Source of the DNA: JAMDEO01 sp963775295
GTDB taxonomy: Bacteria; Actinomycetota; Thermoleophilia; RBG-16-64-13
Reading direction: 5' to 3'
Length of the DNA: 64,000 bases
NCBI GenBank assembly: GCA_963775295.1
Contig: CAVZIK010000006.1
Span: 372,001-436,000 of the forward strand
Shown: piece after piece, positions 25,879 through 35,170 of the stretch
Position numbering within the stretch: position 1 is the first letter of the stretch
How the letters are laid out: every line of letters starts with the position of its first letter
Notes under the pieces: generated by a model
What the model was told of the DNA's origin: nothing
The model's database searches: none
Seen by the model: the letters and a program-made list of their open reading frames with translations, nothing else
Program-made: the position numbers and the translations under genes

Positions 25879-26595
25879 TCAATCCTTTTCAGGCGCCAAG
25901 CCGGGGGCGGGGGTCGCTATGGGCATACCCGTCACCGGATGAAGACAGTGGAACGGAAGCACCTCGTGCTCCGGCCATCTACAAGGTGTGTAGTCGGTCA
26001 GTTCGTCGGGACCCAACGGATCTTCCGGAAATGTGGTCTTCAACAACGGCACGAATTCCGGTGAGGTAAAGGCCCAACCGTTTTCGAAAGTGCAGATCCA
26101 TACGGGCCGGTAGTTCAACATCTTGATCTTCCAGACCCCGTCCCGCTTGATGTATCCGTTTTCGTAGAGCGCACCCTCCCACCATTGGCGGGACATGAGG
26201 GTGGGGCTCGGGTTTCTCTCGTAGTGGGTGCCGGCCTGCATCATGCAGCGGAACCGGCCTAGAGCGGTCTTTCGGTCGGGCGCTACGTCGACGACGTCCT
26301 GCATCTGAGGGTGATCCAGAATGAACCCGAAGACCGGTCCGTTCTTGCCGTCGGTGAAGCGATTGCGAAAGCCGTCGCAGTACATTCGTCGAGCCCCGGC
26401 GAGCCCTCGGAAGATCCCGCCGAAAAAGTGGATCTCGCAGTCCTCGTCGTAGCAATCAACAGCCTCATCGTACATGCACTTGTCTATGAAGTAGCCGTAG
26501 AGGTGATGCAGCCGGCGGATCGCATGAACGTCCTCTAGGGTCCCAAGCCGCTGTTCGATCTGGTCGACGCGCGTTCGGAGGTCGTCTTCGCTCAC
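25879..26595 (-). CDS. SnoaL/NTF2-like protein (larger copy)
   Basis: A 238-residue NTF2-fold protein of the SnoaL-like type, about 70-90 residues longer than the usual single-domain length because of a C-terminal extension. The N-terminal helix-turn block HAIRRLHHLYGYFIDKCMYD leads into ECxxxFFGGIFRG-like strand patterns of the cone-shaped fold. SnoaL-like proteins act as cyclases, hydratases, dehydratases or isomerases on ring compounds. The GTG start follows GAGGTG. It is next to a second NTF2-like gene (15 bases apart). Confidence 0.82.
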   Translation of the reverse strand: MSEDDLRTRVDQIEQRLGTLEDVHAIRRLHHLYGYFIDKCMYDEAVDCYDEDCEIHFFGGIFRGLAGARRMYCDGFRNRFTDGKNGPVFGFILDHPQMQDVVDVAPDRKTALGRFRCMMQAGTHYERNPSPTLMSRQWWEGALYENGYIKRDGVWKIKMLNYRPVWICTFENGWAFTSPEFVPLLKTTFPEDPLGPDELTDYTPCRWPEHEVLPFHCLHPVTGMPIATPAPGLAPEKD

Positions 26596-26609
26596 TGAGT
26601 CACCTCTGT

Positions 26610-27260
26610 TCAGTCGCTGTACGGGGCGGGGGGAGGGGGTTGCATAACATTGATCCGGTAACGGCTATACGGCATGTAGTACGTACTCGGGCTATCGGGG
26701 ATGTTGTCGGGGGACCCGGCGATGCTGGCCGCCACGGGTTCCTCGACCCAGCCCTTCTCGTACGAGCACATAAAGGTTTGGCGGTAGACAAACTTCAGGA
26801 TCTTCCACCAACCGTCCTCTTTGACGTACTCCATGTCGTACTTTCCAAGGCAAAGGAACTGCTTGAGGGCGCCCTCGACAGGCAGAGAACAGTAGCCGTG
26901 GGAATGCCATAGGCCTTTGGCTCTCGTCCTGTTGGAGTCGATCTCGATCACCGGGTTTACCGTCATATGTATGGCAAGATGCCCCGCCCCGATCTTCTTA
27001 TCGTCGAAGATCGTCATCCAGAAACGAGTGACGCTCTCGAGCCCCTGGTACACACCACTATCTTCCATTTCCAGACTGACTCCCGGCGTCTTCTGGGCGA
27101 AGAGGCCGGGGACTTCCCTTCTTCTGCCGAAGTGGTACAGGTGCGAGTAGAGAGACTGCAGTTTCCAGATCTCGAGTAGGTCCTTGGCATAGGCCCCCTC
27201 AGCAACCTGGATCTTGAGACTCTCTAGTTCGGCTTCGAGTTGTGCCAGGGTCTTGGCCAT
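26610..27260 (-). CDS. SnoaL/NTF2-like protein (smaller copy)
   Basis: A 216-residue NTF2-fold protein related to its neighbour. Shared features are an N-terminal coiled-coil-like helix (TLAQLEAELESLKIQVAEG), a WKLQSLYSHLYHFGRR block equivalent to IRRLHHLYGYF and a DGWWKILKF/DGVWKIKML strand near the C-terminus. The pair could form a heteromer. It lies between the double-cupin gene and the other NTF2-like gene. The start follows GAGGTGTG. The catalytic role is inferred only from the family and context. Confidence 0.82.
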   Translation of the reverse strand: MAKTLAQLEAELESLKIQVAEGAYAKDLLEIWKLQSLYSHLYHFGRRREVPGLFAQKTPGVSLEMEDSGVYQGLESVTRFWMTIFDDKKIGAGHLAIHMTVNPVIEIDSNRTRAKGLWHSHGYCSLPVEGALKQFLCLGKYDMEYVKEDGWWKILKFVYRQTFMCSYEKGWVEEPVAASIAGSPDNIPDSPSTYYMPYSRYRINVMQPPPPAPYSD

Positions 27261-27325
27261 TCTTCACACCTCGTTCGTTGTCTGTCTGAACCTGCCGGAA
27301 GGCTGCCCGGCGGAGAAGACCCCGC

Positions 27326-28351
27326 CTACCTTCCGCCGGGATACTTCTCGATACCTACGCCCATAGGCCAGGACATCATGAAGAACACCTGCTTGCTGAT
27401 GTTGCGGATTACCATGGGCCCCTGCGAGACGTTCGGCGGTATGTATGCCCAAAAACTCTTGTTGATCACGTGCTTCTCGCCACCGATCCAGAGTTCGACC
27501 TCGGCGGAGAGGTCGGTGATGTCCTCATAATTCATGGCCACACAGGCGATAGAGGTGCCATGAGGAAGCGTATGGGGCTCCATGATCGTCTGGCCGGTCC
27601 TGGGTGCGCCGCTGGGAAGGAACCACCTGGTGTCGCACCCAAACTCGGCATCCGGGATCACCGTCTGATCTATGTAGGCCATGGGGCGGACGAATTCGGT
27701 GTCAACGGGGTACATGTACTCCGGCCTTACGATATCGGATGGTGTCCCGTAGACAATGTACTTGGCGTATTTCGATTCGGCGGGGTCGACCTCTCTGGCA
27801 GTGGGAGGAGCTTTCTTCTCCGCCTCGGCCTTTTTGGTCTCGTCGTCCTTCTCTCTCGTATACACACCGCCCGGACCCGACACCCAGTGCAGGGTCGGCT
27901 GCGTGTAGATCTGGCTGCGCACGCCCGTGCGGAAGACGGGCATGTGGGGCAGGTTGGCGGGAATGTAGGCCACCCAGCTCGAGTGCAGAGGGATGATTTC
28001 GTCGTCCATCTGCATGGCCATGGGGTCGGTGTCCCCGAAATCATCGGGATTGGTGCCCCACCAGGAGAGAAGCTCCGGGAAGCCATGAACATGGGGAAAC
28101 ATGCCCGGAGTAGAGAAACCCACTTTGGCAAGGTCTTCCCAAGAGACTTGGTTTGGGTAGTCTGAGGGCCATATCCAGGTGGTCTCGCCGTAGTAGGCGC
28201 CGGGGATGACCTCCTCGTCGATCCAGTGCATATGCTCCATGCTGATGCGCTTGCCTTGCGCGGCAAGCAGGTCACGCTGTTCCGGTGTGGGCCCAGGGAG
28301 CAGATGACGCTTCTCGAGCGTGGTGCATATGTACTTGTCGTATTCTCCCAT
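27326..28351 (-). CDS. Double cupin-domain protein
   Basis: A 341-residue protein with two cupin halves (about 40-160 and 210-335) joined by a charged linker rich in Lys and Glu. The first half keeps metal-binding residues: HVHGFPELLSWWG (His-x-His and Glu) and NLPHMPV (His). In the second the final His is missing (NVSQGPM). It opens MGEYDKYI, matching the openings of the single cupins at 28.9 kb (MSGKYDQFI) and 37.5 kb (MGKYDEWF). This series looks like a dedicated family in this pathway. Cupins of this kind can be dioxygenases, isomerases or decarboxylases; oxygen use is unlikely in this anaerobe-like setting. Confidence 0.82.
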   Translation of the reverse strand: MGEYDKYICTTLEKRHLLPGPTPEQRDLLAAQGKRISMEHMHWIDEEVIPGAYYGETTWIWPSDYPNQVSWEDLAKVGFSTPGMFPHVHGFPELLSWWGTNPDDFGDTDPMAMQMDDEIIPLHSSWVAYIPANLPHMPVFRTGVRSQIYTQPTLHWVSGPGGVYTREKDDETKKAEAEKKAPPTAREVDPAESKYAKYIVYGTPSDIVRPEYMYPVDTEFVRPMAYIDQTVIPDAEFGCDTRWFLPSGAPRTGQTIMEPHTLPHGTSIACVAMNYEDITDLSAEVELWIGGEKHVINKSFWAYIPPNVSQGPMVIRNISKQVFFMMSWPMGVGIEKYPGGR

Positions 28352-28402
28352 CTCGGTGTTGACCCCCTCAGTTTGTGCTAAGCGTCGATGCCCTACTCGA
28401 TC

Positions 28403-28891
28403 TCATTCCTTGTGTGGAATCGTCTCGAAGTTCATGACTTCGCGGGAATCGAAGTCCTGATCCGTCTCAAAGTAAGGTTCCCGGGTGCCCTCCGGGCCGG
28501 CCAGCATGATCTCTATTTGAATGATCGGACTGTCGATGCGGGTGATCTCCAGCGGGCAGTGGGGAACGCCAGGCGGCAGATAGACCATGGTCGGGCGGGT
28601 GAACACGTGTTTTTCCATCTCCGGCCCCATATACAGAACAACTTCTCCGCCAAAGTCGTCCGGATCGTTGGGATTCCCGCCATACCAAGCCAGGATCTCG
28701 TGAAAGTTGTGCGTATGGCAGGGATTGTCGCCCTTAAACGGTTTGCAGACGAACTGGTGCCCCATCATGAAGGGGTGGCCGAGCTGCGCGTGCCCGATCA
28801 TCAGGCCGTCGAAGACGGCGCTGCCATCGGACTTCATGGTCAGCCGCATATGCGGCGGATGATGGATGAACTGATCGTACTTGCCGCTCAT
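28403..28891 (-). CDS. Cupin-domain protein
   Basis: A 162-residue single cupin. Metal ligands are visible as HTHNFHEILAWYGG (His-x-His and Glu) and GVPHCPL (His). It shares its MSGKYDxxI opening with two other cupins in the window and lies just after the SDR gene (14 bases). The pairing of SDR and cupin recurs at 37.5-38.6 kb in the opposite arm. The metal and reaction are unknown. Confidence 0.85.
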   Translation of the reverse strand: MSGKYDQFIHHPPHMRLTMKSDGSAVFDGLMIGHAQLGHPFMMGHQFVCKPFKGDNPCHTHNFHEILAWYGGNPNDPDDFGGEVVLYMGPEMEKHVFTRPTMVYLPPGVPHCPLEITRIDSPIIQIEIMLAGPEGTREPYFETDQDFDSREVMNFETIPHKE

Positions 28892-28905
28892 CTTGACCCT
28901 CTCCT

Positions 28906-29703
28906 CTACATGACGGATCCACCGGACACGTGGAACACCTGTCCGGTGACGTAATTGCTGACATCCGAGGCGAGAAACACAGTGGCGTTAGCGATATCTC
29001 TCGCCGTGCCGATCCTGCCCAGGGGGAACGCACTCAGAAAAGCCGCCCGCCTCGCCTCAGCCTCTTCGGCCGTCATCTCGGGCTCTCCCTCATGCAGGAT
29101 GGCGCCGAAGTTGGTGGCTGCTGGGCCGGGGGCTACGCAGTTGACACGGATGCCCGCCTTACCCTCGACGTAGGCGAGTTGCTTGGTCAGGAGGTCCATC
29201 GCGTGCTTGGACATGGCATAGGTCCCCACGCCCATCCCGTACTGGTGGGTGCTCCCGGAGCCGATGTTGACGATCACGCCGTACTTCTGCACGCGCATCA
29301 CCGGGACAACCGCTTGAGTTACGTTCATCGTCCCGATGAGGTTCAGTCTGAGTTGCCTCTCCCACACACTGGGATCTTGCTCATCGATGGGGACGAAGTC
29401 CTTGTGGAGAATGGCACCGGCGACATTGCAGAGGATGTCGACGCGGCCGTATTCCTGCGCTACCTTGCCGACCATTGTCTTCACAGCGGCATTGTCTGTG
29501 ATGTCCGCCTGCAGGGCGATGCTCTCGCAGCCGAGGTCCCTGACGGCCTGGGCCGTCTGCTCGGTGCCCTCGAGGTCGATGTCGGTAACGGCGACATTCG
29601 CGATACCTTCCATAGCCAGGAGCAACGCAATCTCTTTTCCGAAGCCGACCTGGCTCCCGGCCCCCGTGACCAGCGCCGTCTTACCTTGAAAGCCAAGATC
29701 CAT
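28906..29703 (-). CDS. Short-chain dehydrogenase/reductase
   Basis: A 265-residue SDR. The coenzyme loop is TGAGSQVGFG, the structural motif CNVAG replaces the usual NNAG, and the catalytic residues are Ser in IGSGS and Tyr/Lys in YAMSK. The acidic residue at the end of the second strand (TDIDLEG) suggests NAD(H). SDRs with this layout oxidise or reduce secondary alcohols and ketones. It lies between an AOR gene and cupin genes; a relative at 37.9 kb sits beside a cupin in the other arm. Confidence 0.92.
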   Translation of the reverse strand: MDLGFQGKTALVTGAGSQVGFGKEIALLLAMEGIANVAVTDIDLEGTEQTAQAVRDLGCESIALQADITDNAAVKTMVGKVAQEYGRVDILCNVAGAILHKDFVPIDEQDPSVWERQLRLNLIGTMNVTQAVVPVMRVQKYGVIVNIGSGSTHQYGMGVGTYAMSKHAMDLLTKQLAYVEGKAGIRVNCVAPGPAATNFGAILHEGEPEMTAEEAEARRAAFLSAFPLGRIGTARDIANATVFLASDVSNYVTGQVFHVSGGSVM

Positions 29704-29734
29704 TGGTACCTTCCTACTTTGGGTGGTTGTCAGA

Positions 29735-31585
29735 TCAGGGCCAGAGCACCTGGGCGATGTCGTCGAGGCCGAGTTCCAGAAGCTTGGCCTTGCTGGGCTT
29801 GGCCGTCTCCCTATCCCATCCCATCAGATCCAGATACTCGTTGTAGACCTGAGCGTGCGTGAAGGTCGTGCCCGCCCTAGGACCGACGGTCTTGGGCGGA
29901 ACGCCCCGCAACCTATCCGGATACTTGAAGGGGCCCGTCAGGCCCTCGCGAATGTTGAAGGCCTGGCGGACGTTGGTGATGCGCGCCCCGGTCTCCAGCA
30001 GTTCCTCGGAGGTGATGTCCTCCCATCCGGCTATCATGCGGAGTGCTTCCAGCAACTGGTCGGCGTGTGGGTACGATCCGATGACGAACTGGCATAGTCC
30101 GAGCCCACTCGCGGCGTGCATGTAGTTGGTACTGATCGTGTGGTTGAGTCCGCGGCCTTCGAGCTGCGCTCGGTCGACCTCGGGAATGTCGAGGCCCGGC
30201 GGATGCTGGCCGCCACCCTGATTATGCCGACCCGGTGTGGGATCGGCGCCGTAGCCGGTAGCGAACCCCCAGCCCCCTCTAGGGTCGTGGGCGGCAATCT
30301 CTTGTCCTCCCACGTGCATGGCGAATTGCTCAGAGCCCTTACCAATCCTCTCGACGGCGACCTTCACGCCGTCCGCGATGACGTCACCGAAACCTTCGCG
30401 TCGGACCAACATCTCGGTGAGGGCGATAATGGCCTTGGAATCTCCCCAGCGCATCTCGAGGCCGCCAGTATCTTCCTTGGTGAGGATGCCATTCTCGAAG
30501 CACTCGATCGTGAAGGCCACACTGGCGCCGGCCGAGATGGTATCAACACCCTGGCGATTGCAGATGTCGCTGGCGAGGATGAGAGAGTCGAGGTTGTCGT
30601 TGCAGCAGTTGCTGCCGAACATGGCCATGGTCTCGTACTCGGGTTTGTGAGCGCCCTCCGCATAGGCATACTCTCCCGTGCCCTCCCGCATGATTCCACC
30701 GCAAGTTATGGGGCAACGCCAGCAACCGTATCTGCGTTTCTGCTTCGCCACCACGTTCGCGCCGCGGCAATCTTCGTAGTTGGGCGAGTCGATATCGGCC
30801 ACGCCTGCCCAGTTCTTGGTCGGAGCGTCGTCGATCTTGCAGCACATGTCGTAGATGCCGGGCGTGCCCGCATCGTGCAGCATCTTCCAGTGCCCGGACA
30901 GAGCGCCCACGTGTCTCTTTCTCATCTCACGAAGTGCGTCGGGTGGCGAGGCGGTCGGCACCTCCATGGCGCCCTGGACGGCCACGGCCTTGAGCTTCTT
31001 GGAGCCCATCACCGCACCCAGTCCCGAGCGCGCTGCGGCGCGCCCGTGGTTGTTCATCACCGAGGCGATCAGACAGACCTTCTCGCCGGCGGGCCCGATG
31101 CATGCAACCTGAAGTTTCTTGCCGTGCTCCTCCCTGAGGATGTCTTCGGTCTCGAAGGTGTCTTTTCCCCAGATGGCGGTTGCGTCCCTCAGTTCGGCCA
31201 CGCCGTCATCGATGTGGAGATAGACCGGGGTCTCAGAGATCCCGGTGACGAACACCGCGTCGTAGCCCGAGAACTTGAGGTAAGGGCCGAAGTCTCCGCC
31301 CGAATTGGCGTCTCCCCATCCTCCCGTCAGCGGCGACTTTCCAACGACCACGTACCGCGAGCCGCCAAGTCCGTCCGTACCCGTGAGCAGGCCGGTGACG
31401 AAGCCGAGCGTGGCCTCCGGGCCAAGCGGGTCGACGCCGGGCTTCTGCCGGTCGAACAAGATCCGCGCGCCAAGACCATAGCCACCCAGATACTTGCGGG
31501 CCGTCTTCTCATCGAGAGGCTCTTCTCTAATCTCTTTCGTGGAGAGATCCACCCAAAGGATCTTTCCCATAACACCGCAACCCAT
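29735..31585 (-). CDS. Aldehyde:ferredoxin oxidoreductase family (tungsten) enzyme, second copy
   Basis: A 616-residue AOR-family protein. The iron-sulfur ligands Cys288, Cys291 and Cys295 (CWRCPITC) lie at almost the same positions as in the AOR at 5-6.8 kb; a fourth Cys is probably in GLGLCQF. IGPAGE and GLGAVMGSKKLKA mark the pterin domains. The start follows AGGAGG. It is directly downstream of a TRAP transporter and upstream of SDR and cupin genes, so its substrate is probably derived from the imported acid. No MoaD-like gene accompanies this copy. Confidence 0.92.
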   Translation of the reverse strand: MGCGVMGKILWVDLSTKEIREEPLDEKTARKYLGGYGLGARILFDRQKPGVDPLGPEATLGFVTGLLTGTDGLGGSRYVVVGKSPLTGGWGDANSGGDFGPYLKFSGYDAVFVTGISETPVYLHIDDGVAELRDATAIWGKDTFETEDILREEHGKKLQVACIGPAGEKVCLIASVMNNHGRAAARSGLGAVMGSKKLKAVAVQGAMEVPTASPPDALREMRKRHVGALSGHWKMLHDAGTPGIYDMCCKIDDAPTKNWAGVADIDSPNYEDCRGANVVAKQKRRYGCWRCPITCGGIMREGTGEYAYAEGAHKPEYETMAMFGSNCCNDNLDSLILASDICNRQGVDTISAGASVAFTIECFENGILTKEDTGGLEMRWGDSKAIIALTEMLVRREGFGDVIADGVKVAVERIGKGSEQFAMHVGGQEIAAHDPRGGWGFATGYGADPTPGRHNQGGGQHPPGLDIPEVDRAQLEGRGLNHTISTNYMHAASGLGLCQFVIGSYPHADQLLEALRMIAGWEDITSEELLETGARITNVRQAFNIREGLTGPFKYPDRLRGVPPKTVGPRAGTTFTHAQVYNEYLDLMGWDRETAKPSKAKLLELGLDDIAQVLWP

Positions 31586-31627
31586 GCTGCTCCTCCTAAT
31601 CAGTGTTCAGCGATCGGCACCAAGCCG

Positions 31628-32944
31628 TTAGTTGCCGGCCAGTCCCGGCAGCCACGTGGCGAGGCCGGGGAAAACGAAGATGAAGACCATGAGGACGAAA
31701 CCGATCAACATGTAAGGGATCGACGATCGAAATACCGTCCCCAGGCTCACGTCCTTTGGGGACACAGCCTTCATTGTGTACACGTCCAGTCCAAACGGCG
31801 GCGAGATGAGTCCGAGTTGGATGTTGATCAAGGAGATAACCGCGAACCAGAGCATGTCGAAGCCAAGCTCTTTCGCCAGCGGGAAGAAGATCGGAGCCGT
31901 GATCATCACGATGCTGGCCGGATCCATGAACATCCCCAGGAAGAACAGGACGATCTGCGTGAAGACGATGACCATTATCGGAGAGATGTTGGCGGTGGTA
32001 GCCAGGTGGATCAGTTGCGTGATGGCACCCGTGGTGGCCAAAATGCGGCTGAAGCTGATCGAGCCGACGACGATGAAGAAGATCATCACGGTTACCCGTA
32101 CGGTGTTCATGCCCGATGTGAAGACCGTCTTCCAGGTCAGTTTTCTGTAGACGGCGGCCAGGAGGATGCAGGCGACGACGCCCAAGGCGGCGGCCTCGCT
32201 GGGCGTGGCGACACCCGCGAACACGCTGCCGATAACGGCGAGGATGACTATCACGATGGGCACGATGTAGTACACGAAGGAACGAAACTTCTCGGCGAAA
32301 GAAACCTTTTCCACGCTATACATCGGCGCCAAGGATGGATCTATCTTGCAACGGACGATGATGTAGGCGCAAAACAGGAGCGCCAGCAGCAGGCCGGGAA
32401 CGATGATTGCTATCAGCAAACTGCCAACCGACACCTGGCCGATGGCGCCGATGAACACCGCCATAGCGCTGGGAGGGATCAGGATGGCCAGGGTGCCGCT
32501 GGAGACGATCGGCCCGTAGATCATCGGGGGCTTATAGCCTCGAGATACCATCTCGGGAGCAAGGGTGCGGCCCAGGATACCGATGGACCCACCGCTAATC
32601 CCTATCATCGTGCCCAAGAGCACACCAGCGCCGATAGCCACAATGCTGAGCCGGCCGGGAAGCTTACCCAGAAGCTTGTCGACCGCCCCCACGATTTGGG
32701 TGCCCACCCCCGACGCGAAGATGACATCCCCCATGAGGACGAAGAGAGGAATGGGCAAGAAGACGTAGTTGGCCACAGAGCTGTAGAAACTCATGGAGAG
32801 CTGATCCAGCCCGCCCCAGCCGCCCCAGAATATCGAAGCGCCTACGATACAGGTGAACATAAATGCGAAGGAGATCGGCACGCCCGTCACCATGATGGCG
32901 ATGAGAACACCGAACATTAGTATGAGGGCCTCAAACCAGTGCAA
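31628..32944 (-). CDS. dctM: TRAP transporter large permease (DctM)
   Basis: A 438-residue membrane protein with about 12-13 hydrophobic segments, the normal size for the large TRAP subunit. It opens with HWFEALILMFGVLIAIMVTG and contains ISGGSIGILGRTLAP and the C-terminal PPFGLDVYTMKAVSP typical of DctM. TRAP systems use an ion gradient to import carboxylates, including aromatic acids. The small subunit gene is 12 bases upstream and the binding protein gene beyond it. Confidence 0.96.
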   Translation of the reverse strand: MHWFEALILMFGVLIAIMVTGVPISFAFMFTCIVGASIFWGGWGGLDQLSMSFYSSVANYVFLPIPLFVLMGDVIFASGVGTQIVGAVDKLLGKLPGRLSIVAIGAGVLLGTMIGISGGSIGILGRTLAPEMVSRGYKPPMIYGPIVSSGTLAILIPPSAMAVFIGAIGQVSVGSLLIAIIVPGLLLALLFCAYIIVRCKIDPSLAPMYSVEKVSFAEKFRSFVYYIVPIVIVILAVIGSVFAGVATPSEAAALGVVACILLAAVYRKLTWKTVFTSGMNTVRVTVMIFFIVVGSISFSRILATTGAITQLIHLATTANISPIMVIVFTQIVLFFLGMFMDPASIVMITAPIFFPLAKELGFDMLWFAVISLINIQLGLISPPFGLDVYTMKAVSPKDVSLGTVFRSSIPYMLIGFVLMVFIFVFPGLATWLPGLAGN

Positions 32945-32956
32945 TGCTGATCCTCC

Positions 32957-33478
32957 CTATTTGGCAGCTTCCGTGGGCTCTTCAGACCGATAGGCCCTGA
33001 AGTAGCTCACCGAGTGCCTGATCGCCTGGACGAAGAGCAAGAGGAACGCGATGGGAATGATGATCTCGATCGGCCACTTGGGAGGGTTAAGGATAGTGGC
33101 CAGTTGAAACTTGTTCAGCAAGTCATTGAGGTCCAGCCGCGCCGTGAGGAACAGCAGGAACGCACACAAGACCACCACCGCGCACGACGTGATGAAGTTG
33201 ACCAGGGTCTGGGCCTTTTTGGATAGAACCTGAAGGAAAGAATCCAACTTGACGTGACCGTGATCACGGTAGATGGCCGCAGTGCCCAGGAAGGTCATCC
33301 AAACCAGGGAGTAAGTAAGGATCTCGTAGAGCGGCGCCCAGGTGAAGTCGAACAGCTTGCGGATGATGACATCCTGGACCACCGCTATCGTGGCGAAGAT
33401 GACAATGACGCCAGACACAAGCAACATGACATCCATCGTCTTGTCAAAGGCCTTTTCCGTTTTGCGCAGGAAGTTCAT
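32957..33478 (-). CDS. dctQ: TRAP transporter small permease (DctQ)
   Basis: A 173-residue protein with four transmembrane segments, matching DctQ. Landmarks are DVIIRKLFDFTWAPLYEI, LVWMTFLGTAAIYRDHGHVK and the final PIAFLLLFVQAIRHS helix. It docks with DctM. It is preceded by a 146-base spacer after the binding protein gene that holds a strong hairpin, a layout that can keep permease levels below those of the binding protein. Confidence 0.94.
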   Translation of the reverse strand: MNFLRKTEKAFDKTMDVMLLVSGVIVIFATIAVVQDVIIRKLFDFTWAPLYEILTYSLVWMTFLGTAAIYRDHGHVKLDSFLQVLSKKAQTLVNFITSCAVVVLCAFLLFLTARLDLNDLLNKFQLATILNPPKWPIEIIIPIAFLLLFVQAIRHSVSYFRAYRSEEPTEAAK

Positions 33479-33513
33479 GTCAAACCTTTTCGAGTAACCG
33501 CTAGATGTTGGCC

Positions 33514-33547
33514 GCGCGGAGCGATCGTTCTACGGATCGCTCCGCGC
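33514..33547 (-). promoter_or_regulatory. Intercistronic hairpin between dctP-like and dctQ genes
   Basis: A 13-bp perfect stem (GCGCGGAGCGATC and complement) with an 8-base loop lies in the gap between binding protein and permeases. No T-run follows, so it is more likely a partial terminator or a 3'-end stabiliser than a full stop. Confidence 0.5.
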
Positions 33548-33624
33548 GCGGCATCAGGTTTCGCCGAGTTACGCCGGGGTGGATGCCCCTAGGGCGCCGT
33601 CACCGACGATTTGCGGCTTAGTGT

Positions 33625-34770
33625 CTAACTGGACCGCGGGAAGCCGGGTTTGGTCAGCCACTGTTCGAGCTGCGGGGCGATATCCGGCCATCTGGTAAGG
33701 TTTTCCGCCCACATACTTTCGTGGTACGTCTTGTAGAAGGCCTTCGACTCCGCCGGGGGGAGCGTGATCACCTTTACACCATCGGCGCTGATCTTTTGAA
33801 TGGTGCTCTGGACGGTTGCGGTGAACAGCTTGGCACCGTCGATCTCAGTGTTGACCATCGCCTGGGTGATCACCGCCTGCTGAGCCGGGGTGAGACTGTT
33901 CCACTTGTCCATGTTCATGAGCATCATCCCGCCGCAGGAGGTGAAGGGCTCGTTGAGCATGGCCTTCGTGACCGGCGTGAGGCCGAAGTCCAGGATGGCG
34001 GGGATGCCGGAGTTATACCCGTCCACCGTGCCGCGCTCCATGGCGGTGAAATACTCGGTGAAGTCGATGGGGATGACGGTTGCGCCCAGAGCGTTGATGA
34101 AGGCCTTATTGGAGCCGCCCACTGAGGCAATCTTCATGCCCTTCAGATCGGCCACACCGGTGATCTCTTTGCCCAGGTAGAGCACGGTCTGCACCTGCGC
34201 CTCAGAGGCGACCGACGCGCCCAGGTAAACAATGCCGGTCTTGGCGAACCCATCCAGGTAGTACTGGAAAGCGGGGTTGCTCCGCATCTCGGCCGAGCTG
34301 TATTCCGAAAGACCTATCGCGCTCGAACCGGGGACGAGGGTGTCGGCGAAGGGGCTAAGTATGCTCGCGATATCGACGGTGCCGCGCTGCACCGCGGAGA
34401 CCTGGTCGGGAGCGGGAATAGCCTCTGGTCCACTCAGCTTGACGGTCATCGCGCCGCCGGAGTACGCGACGACCTTGTTGATGAAGTCACGAGCCCAGTC
34501 GCCGCCCGGCGGTACGTCGGGAATGAAGCTGACCATCGACAACTCGATAGGATCGACGTTGGCGGCCACGGTGGTTACGGTAGGTGCCATGGTGGTTTCG
34601 GTGGGAGCCATGGTGGTTTCGGTAGGTGCCATGGTGGTTTCGGTGGGTGCCATGGTGGTTTCGGTGGGAGCGACCGTGGTGGTGGTCGCTACGCCCCCAC
34701 AGCCGAAGACCACAACCGACAACGCGATGAGTAGGACGAGGCTGATGCCAAACAATGCCAGTTTCTTCAT
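33625..34770 (-). CDS. TRAP transporter substrate-binding lipoprotein (DctP-like)
   Basis: A 381-residue solute-binding protein. The start at 34770 gives a normal lipoprotein signal (MKKLALFGIS, lipobox VFGC). A spacer made of heptad repeats APTETTM follows, encoded by a 21-bp tandem repeat. The mature part shows the DctP layout: a strand after the spacer, VQRGTVDIASILS, then LKGMKIASVGGSNKAFINAL and AMERGTVDGYNSGIPAI. It captures the external substrate, probably a carboxylate, for DctQM. It is divergent from the TetR gene across a 400-base region with CTACTAG repeats. Confidence 0.94.
   Translation of the reverse strand: MKKLALFGISLVLLIALSVVVFGCGGVATTTTVAPTETTMAPTETTMAPTETTMAPTETTMAPTVTTVAANVDPIELSMVSFIPDVPPGGDWARDFINKVVAYSGGAMTVKLSGPEAIPAPDQVSAVQRGTVDIASILSPFADTLVPGSSAIGLSEYSSAEMRSNPAFQYYLDGFAKTGIVYLGASVASEAQVQTVLYLGKEITGVADLKGMKIASVGGSNKAFINALGATVIPIDFTEYFTAMERGTVDGYNSGIPAILDFGLTPVTKAMLNEPFTSCGGMMLMNMDKWNSLTPAQQAVITQAMVNTEIDGAKLFTATVQSTIQKISADGVKVITLPPAESKAFYKTYHESMWAENLTRWPDIAPQLEQWLTKPGFPRSS
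34567..34671 (-). repeat. Five 21-bp tandem repeats within the dctP-like gene
   Basis: Five in-frame units of 21 bases begin at 34567, 34588, 34609, 34630 and 34651. Units differ by one to a few bases and encode APTxTTM/V heptads in the lipoprotein spacer. Such repeats can gain or lose units without breaking the frame. Confidence 0.85.
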
Positions 34771-35038
34771 GAGAGAATCCCCCGTTCTTTCAATCACCTG
34801 GAGTCAACAGCAATCAAAGATCGTATTAAGGCCTGATCGCGCCCCGTTCCGGCAGAACCTCCTTCCAGCAATTTGGAATAACGAATATCAGCAATGAGCC
34901 ATGGAGGCAAGTCGACCGCCTGGCCGCCTTGCCGCAACGAAGAATGCGCACTGCCGGTAGGCAACAGGCCCTTGAGACAGTGATCGCAGGAGCGAATCAA
35001 ATTGTCAGAACCACGGACACCCAAGACGCCCCCCCTCA

Positions 35039-35090
35039 AAGCTAGTGCTTCCTACTAGTGTGCACTACTAGCACACGCTACTAGCAAACG
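35039..35090. promoter_or_regulatory. Operator-like direct repeats with exact 13-bp spacing
   Basis: CTACTAG starts at 35052, 35065 and 35078, exactly 13 bases apart, and a partial unit (CTAGTG core) fits the same phase at 35039. The same word recurs with the same 13-base step at 36063-36099. The array lies in the 400-base gap between the divergent TRAP and TetR genes. TetR or a similar dimer binding every 13 bases would coat the region. I see no gene in the rest of the gap. Confidence 0.65.
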
Positions 35091-35170
35091 CAAGCACTTT
35101 ATGCTTACCTAGAAGCAGCAGACGAGAGTCCAAACTACCGGCTCCGAGGCCCTCAGTATTCCGAAAGTCG

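Noticed and set aside
30116..32920. A 934-codon open frame on the plus strand
   Set aside because: It lies antisense to the AOR and DctM genes, whose protein families are certain. Its translation is rich in Arg, His, Asp and Gly without any domain, as expected for a GC-rich shadow frame.
34567..34671. CRISPR-like regular repeats
   Set aside because: The 21-bp units are directly adjacent with no spacers and encode in-frame heptads of a lipoprotein linker.
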